From AC-37 sp045805345 (GTDB lineage Bacteria > Actinomycetota > Thermoleophilia > Solirubrobacterales > Thermoleophilaceae): a stretch of DNA of 21,985 bases. Positions 19,255 through 21,985 of this stretch are shown piece after piece. Location: positions 1 to 21,985 of the forward strand of contig JBJMLK010000115.1 in the NCBI GenBank assembly GCA_045805345.1. Direction: 5' to 3'. The notes under the pieces were generated by a model. The model had not been told where the DNA came from and made no database searches. It saw only the letters and a program-made list of their open reading frames with translations. A program made the translations under genes and the position numbers. Within the stretch, counting starts at the first letter, position 1. Each line of letters opens with the position of its first letter.

Positions 19255-19440
19255 AGATGATCGGTTTCGGGTCCGCGTGCCCCTGGGGGCGCGAAAATCG
19301 AGCTGGCGAAGGACGCAGGGAGAGATCGATGCATGAATGCATCGACTCGACCGATTCCGCCGCTGCGCGGCTCCCTTCCGCACGCCCAGCGACGATTTGC
19401 AGCGGCAGCCAGGGGTGCGGGGACTCGGGACCGATCATCT
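19255..19440. repeat. 186-bp imperfect inverted-repeat element between paired acyl-CoA dehydrogenase genes
   Basis: Ends AGATGATCGGT (19255-19265) and ACCGATCATCT (19430-19440) are perfect 11-bp inverted copies. Moving inward the arms stay similar in blocks (GTCC, CCCCTGG, AAATCG, GCTGG) and meet in a central 20-bp palindrome. The element fills the whole gap: its right end includes the TGA of the upstream gene and its left end stops 3 nt before the downstream ATG codon. No target-site duplication is seen. It may be a miniature repeat element, a large RNA hairpin that separates the two genes, or a regulator target. Confidence 0.55.
19326..19345. repeat. 20-bp palindrome at the centre of the element
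   Basis: TCGATGCATGAATGCATCGA: 9-bp arms around GA. Noticeably less GC-rich than its surroundings. It is a plausible dimeric-regulator site and the tip of the large hairpin. Confidence 0.55.
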
Positions 19441-20571
19441 CAGCCTCGGCAGGCCGAGCACGCGCTCGGCCACGATGTTCTTGAGGATCTCGGTGGTGCC
19501 GCCCTCGATGGAGTTGGCCCGGGCGCGCAGGAAGCGGTAGGTCCACTGCTCGTCGAGCACCGGCGCCTCGGGACCGCGCAGGTCCATGGCCAGCTCGGTG
19601 AGCGCCTGGTTGGAGTCCGACCACTGCCACTTGACCAGCGACCCCTCGGGCCCCGGGATGCCCGTCTTCATGATCTGCGTCAGCCCGCGCGAGGCGTTCA
19701 GCCGCAGCGCCTCGGCCTCGATGTAGATCTGCGCGATCCGCTGGCGCACCACGGGGTCGTCCTCGAGGCCCCGCTCGCGCGCGAGCTCGATCACCTGGCC
19801 CAGCGCGATCTTGAGCGCGATCGCGGAGCCGAACCCGAGCCCGGCGCGCTCGTGCATCAGCGTGGTGATCGCGACGGTCCAGCCGTTGCCGACGCCGCCC
19901 ACGACGTTCTCGTCGGGGATCCGCGCCTCCTCCATGAAGATCTCGTTGAACTCGGCCTCGCCGGTGATCTGGCGCAGCGGGCGAACCTGCACCGCCTCCT
20001 GCTCCATGTCCATCAGGAAGTAGGTGAGGCCTTTGTGCTTGGGCGCGTCGGTGTCGGTGCGCGCCACGAGCATGCACCACTTGGCCTCGTGCGCGAACGT
20101 GGTCCAGACCTTCTGGCCCGTCACGACCCACTCGCCGTTCGACTTCACGGCCTTGGTCTTCAGCGACGCGAGGTCCGAGCCGGACTCGGGCTCGGAGAAG
20201 CCCTGGCACCAGATCTCCTCGGCCGTGAGGATCGGCTTGAGGTAGCGCTGCTTCTGCTCCTCGCTGCCGTGCGCGATCACCACCGGGCCGCCCATCACGA
20301 GCCCGAGCACGTTCGCGGTCATCGGCGCCTTCGCGCGCGCCATCTCCTCGTTGAAGAGCGCCTGCTCGATCAGCGTCGCGCCGCGGCCGCCGTACTCCTC
20401 GGGCCACGAGAGTCCCGCATAGCCGGCCTCGTCGAGCTTGCGCTGCCAGTCCTTGCGGAACTCGAACGCGGCCTCGTCGCCCTCGGGCTCCCGGCCGGGG
20501 TGGTTCTCCTCGAGCCAGGCGCGCAGCTCATCGCGGAAGGACTGTTCCTGGGGCGACAGCGTCAGGTCCAC
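19435..20571 (-). CDS. Acyl-CoA dehydrogenase (catalytic-type)
   Basis: A 378-residue acyl-CoA dehydrogenase starting MDLTLSPQEQSFRDELRAWL. Conserved parts are LSWPEEYGGRGATLIEQALF, the FAD/substrate strand CQGFSEPESGSDLASLKTKA, VVTGQKVWTTFAHEAKW, and the C-terminal ANSIEGGTTEILKNIVAERV, whose Glu is the expected catalytic base. It resembles actinobacterial FadE proteins that form heterotetramers with a second, degenerate dehydrogenase; the gene at 18229-19251 fits that partner. GTG 20571 gives the proper N-terminus; the very long frame to 21927 is antisense shadow. TACCAT lies 10 nt upstream with no Shine-Dalgarno sequence, suggesting a leaderless transcript. Confidence 0.93.
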   Translation of the reverse strand: MDLTLSPQEQSFRDELRAWLEENHPGREPEGDEAAFEFRKDWQRKLDEAGYAGLSWPEEYGGRGATLIEQALFNEEMARAKAPMTANVLGLVMGGPVVIAHGSEEQKQRYLKPILTAEEIWCQGFSEPESGSDLASLKTKAVKSNGEWVVTGQKVWTTFAHEAKWCMLVARTDTDAPKHKGLTYFLMDMEQEAVQVRPLRQITGEAEFNEIFMEEARIPDENVVGGVGNGWTVAITTLMHERAGLGFGSAIALKIALGQVIELARERGLEDDPVVRQRIAQIYIEAEALRLNASRGLTQIMKTGIPGPEGSLVKWQWSDSNQALTELAMDLRGPEAPVLDEQWTYRFLRARANSIEGGTTEILKNIVAERVLGLPRLR

Positions 20572-20581
20572 GGAGCGCGGG

Positions 20582-20587
20582 ATGGTA
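20582..20587 (-). promoter_or_regulatory. -10-like box for the acyl-CoA dehydrogenase pair
   Basis: Minus-strand TACCAT ends 10 nt before GTG 20571, in the 35-bp gap after the HD-GYP gene. It could start the two-gene dehydrogenase transcript. Confidence 0.35.
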
Positions 20588-20606
20588 CAGGTCGGGCGTT
20601 TCCCGG

Positions 20607-21985
20607 CTACGGCTGCGACTCGGCCGTCGGCGCCTGCTGCCGGTCCAGCACGTCGATCAGGGCGTCGACGATCTGCGGGTCGAACTGCGAAGCAGCGAAG
20701 CGGAGCAGCTCGCGCCGTGCCTCCTCCTCGGGCATCGCGGCCCGGTACGGGCGGTCGCTGGTCATCGCGTCGTACGCATCGCACACGAGGATGATCCGCG
20801 AGCCCAGCGGAATCTGGTCGCCCGCGAGCCCGTCGGGATAGCCGTTGCCGTCCCAGTGCTCGTGGCCGTGGCGGACGAGCGGCCGCACGCTGGCCAGGAA
20901 CTCGATCGGCGCGAGGATCTGCTCGCCGACCACCACGTGGCGCTCCACCTCCGTGCGCTCGGGGTCGGTGAGCGGGCCGGGCTTGTTCAGGATCGACTCG
21001 GGCACCGCGATCTTGCCGATGTCGTGGAAGGCCGCGCCGTAGCGGAGATCGCGCAGCGTCTGACCGCTCAGGCCCAGCAGGCGGCCGACAGCCTCGGCGT
21101 TGTGCACGATCGAGCGGGCGTGGAGGGCCGTGTACGCGTCCTTCGCCTCGAGCGCCGCCGCGAGCGCCTCCGCCGTGCCGATGTACCCGCGCTCGAGCTG
21201 CTCGTAGAGCGTGGCCGAGCGGAGCGCCGCCCCGAGCTGGTCGGCCACTGTCTCGATCAGCCGCGCGTCGCCCTCGTCGAACGCCTCGTGAACGGTCTCC
21301 TGGACGTCGATCGCTCCCCACATCTGCGCGCCCACCCAGATCGGCGAGACGAGCTCGGACCTGACGGCTTCGGTCGTCTCCGCGGCGAAGTAGTCGGGAT
21401 CGCGCTCGGTGTCCGGCACGAGCACCGTGCGCCGCTCGCGCATGCAGCGGCCGATCACGCCGGCGCTGCGCGGCTGGCGCCAGCGCGTCGGCAGCGTCTC
21501 GTAGGCGGCGCCGCGGCCGGCGACGGCGGCGATCGTCTCGTCGCCCTCCGGCCGCATGATCGCGCACGTGAAGTAGCCGAACGCGCGGTGCAGCTCCTCG
21601 ACCGCCGCCTCCACGATCTCGTCCACGTCGGTCATCTCGGACAGCCGCGCGCCGAGCGCGTTCGCCAGTGTGAGTTGGCGGTTGCGCTTGCGCAGCGGCT
21701 CGCTCTCCCGACCCGCCGTGGCGCCGGGCGCCCGCCGGCGCTCGTCGCCTTGGTCGCCGTCCCCGTCGGCTGTCGCCGGCTCGCCGGGCCTCGCCTGGCC
21801 CAGCTCGAAGTCCTCCGGGACCGACGCCGCCGGAATCGCGGTGCCGCGAATCCCCTGCTGCTTGCCATAGAGGAGGGCGCGGTCCGCCTCGCGCAGCAGC
21901 TCGCTCGGGGAGAGCCCCGGCGTCCACTCCGCCACGCCGGCGGTGGCGTAGGTCGCGACCTTGTCGTGGCCCAGCTCGGCGATCG
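20607..21985 (-). CDS. GGDEF-GAF-HD-GYP signalling protein (5' end outside window)
   Basis: 459 codons plus two bases are visible. The first residues, KVATYATAGVAEW then LLREADRALLYGKQQG, match the C-terminal end of a GGDEF (diguanylate cyclase) domain; its active motif is outside the window. After a charged linker comes a GAF sensor domain (LTLANALGARLSEMTDVDEI through ETVADQLGAALRSATLYEQL). The C-terminal HD-GYP phosphodiesterase follows: YTALHARSIV, FHDIGKIAVPESILNKPG, RHGHEHWDGNGYPDGL, ILVCDAYDAMTSDRPYR. The HD and GYP signature residues are intact, so it likely hydrolyses cyclic-di-GMP under GAF control and may also make it. It ends 35 bp before the acyl-CoA dehydrogenase start. Confidence 0.9.
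   Translation of the reverse strand, partial: IAELGHDKVATYATAGVAEWTPGLSPSELLREADRALLYGKQQGIRGTAIPAASVPEDFELGQARPGEPATADGDGDQGDERRRAPGATAGRESEPLRKRNRQLTLANALGARLSEMTDVDEIVEAAVEELHRAFGYFTCAIMRPEGDETIAAVAGRGAAYETLPTRWRQPRSAGVIGRCMRERRTVLVPDTERDPDYFAAETTEAVRSELVSPIWVGAQMWGAIDVQETVHEAFDEGDARLIETVADQLGAALRSATLYEQLERGYIGTAEALAAALEAKDAYTALHARSIVHNAEAVGRLLGLSGQTLRDLRYGAAFHDIGKIAVPESILNKPGPLTDPERTEVERHVVVGEQILAPIEFLASVRPLVRHGHEHWDGNGYPDGLAGDQIPLGSRIILVCDAYDAMTSDRPYRAAMPEEEARRELLRFAASQFDPQIVDALIDVLDRQQAPTAESQP

Noticed and set aside
19253..19440. Small proteins beginning MIG on both strands of the palindromic spacer
   Set aside because: The similarity of the two frames follows from the inverted repeat itself; neither has a ribosome site or a recognisable protein pattern.
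1..21985. CRISPR array or insertion sequence
   Set aside because: No regularly spaced repeats and no transposase-like protein were seen in any frame.

Overview
The window is very GC-rich, with GTG starts common, strongly G/C-ending codons and tightly packed genes. The gene set (a lysA-hom-thrC-thrB run, PspA with PspAA, HtpX with PspAB, a CtaG-type assembly factor, several acyl-CoA dehydrogenases and CWB2-type cell-wall proteins) points to a chromosomal segment of an actinobacterium. A deep-branching class such as Thermoleophilia/Solirubrobacterales is my inference; no rRNA or other phylogenetic marker is present to prove it.

Layout. 1-116: N-terminus of a minus-strand membrane protein that runs off the left edge. 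219-4557: minus-strand amino-acid operon lysA, hom, thrC, thrB (end of the lysine pathway plus the aspartate-to-threonine branch), with GTGA and CTGA stop/start overlaps. 4571-5281: a divergent alpha/beta hydrolase. 5287-6454: two small membrane-anchored low-complexity proteins that look distantly related. 6560-7315: lgt. 7382-8905: htpX-pspAB on the plus strand, convergent with pspA-pspAA on the minus strand (9479-10563). About 570 bp between these two halves of a phage-shock/envelope-stress system holds no ordinary gene, but it carries a promoter covered by a palindrome, several inverted repeats, a strong terminator and a 19-codon reading frame. 10667-12829: ctaG and an acyl-CoA dehydrogenase; upstream of the dehydrogenase lie two matching palindromes of a TetR-like operator type. 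12960-15249: CWB2 lipoprotein, a small conserved-looking gene and a methyltransferase. 15299-16461: a lipoprotein and a divergent membrane-anchored protein. 16529-17605: a compositionally different cassette with an antitoxin-like gene that looks damaged, a PIN-domain ribonuclease and a 48-residue basic protein. 17658-18082: a small secreted protein with a long structured leader; upstream of it is a second copy of the 27-bp element found at the psp intergenic promoter. 18229-20571: two adjacent acyl-CoA dehydrogenases separated by a 186-bp imperfect palindromic element. 20607-21985: C-terminal part of a GGDEF-GAF-HD-GYP cyclic-di-GMP protein.

Across the window many genes have a TANNNT-like -10 box only 6-11 nt before the start codon and no Shine-Dalgarno sequence. 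This suggests leaderless transcripts are common here, while pspA, the first acyl-CoA dehydrogenase, the lipoprotein and the small secreted protein have normal leaders.

Most noteworthy: the shared 27-bp element linking the psp intergenic region with the secreted-protein gene, the PIN/48-residue-protein cassette with its damaged partner, the CTG start of thrC, the palindromic spacer between the paired acyl-CoA dehydrogenases, and the paired operators at 12865-12917.
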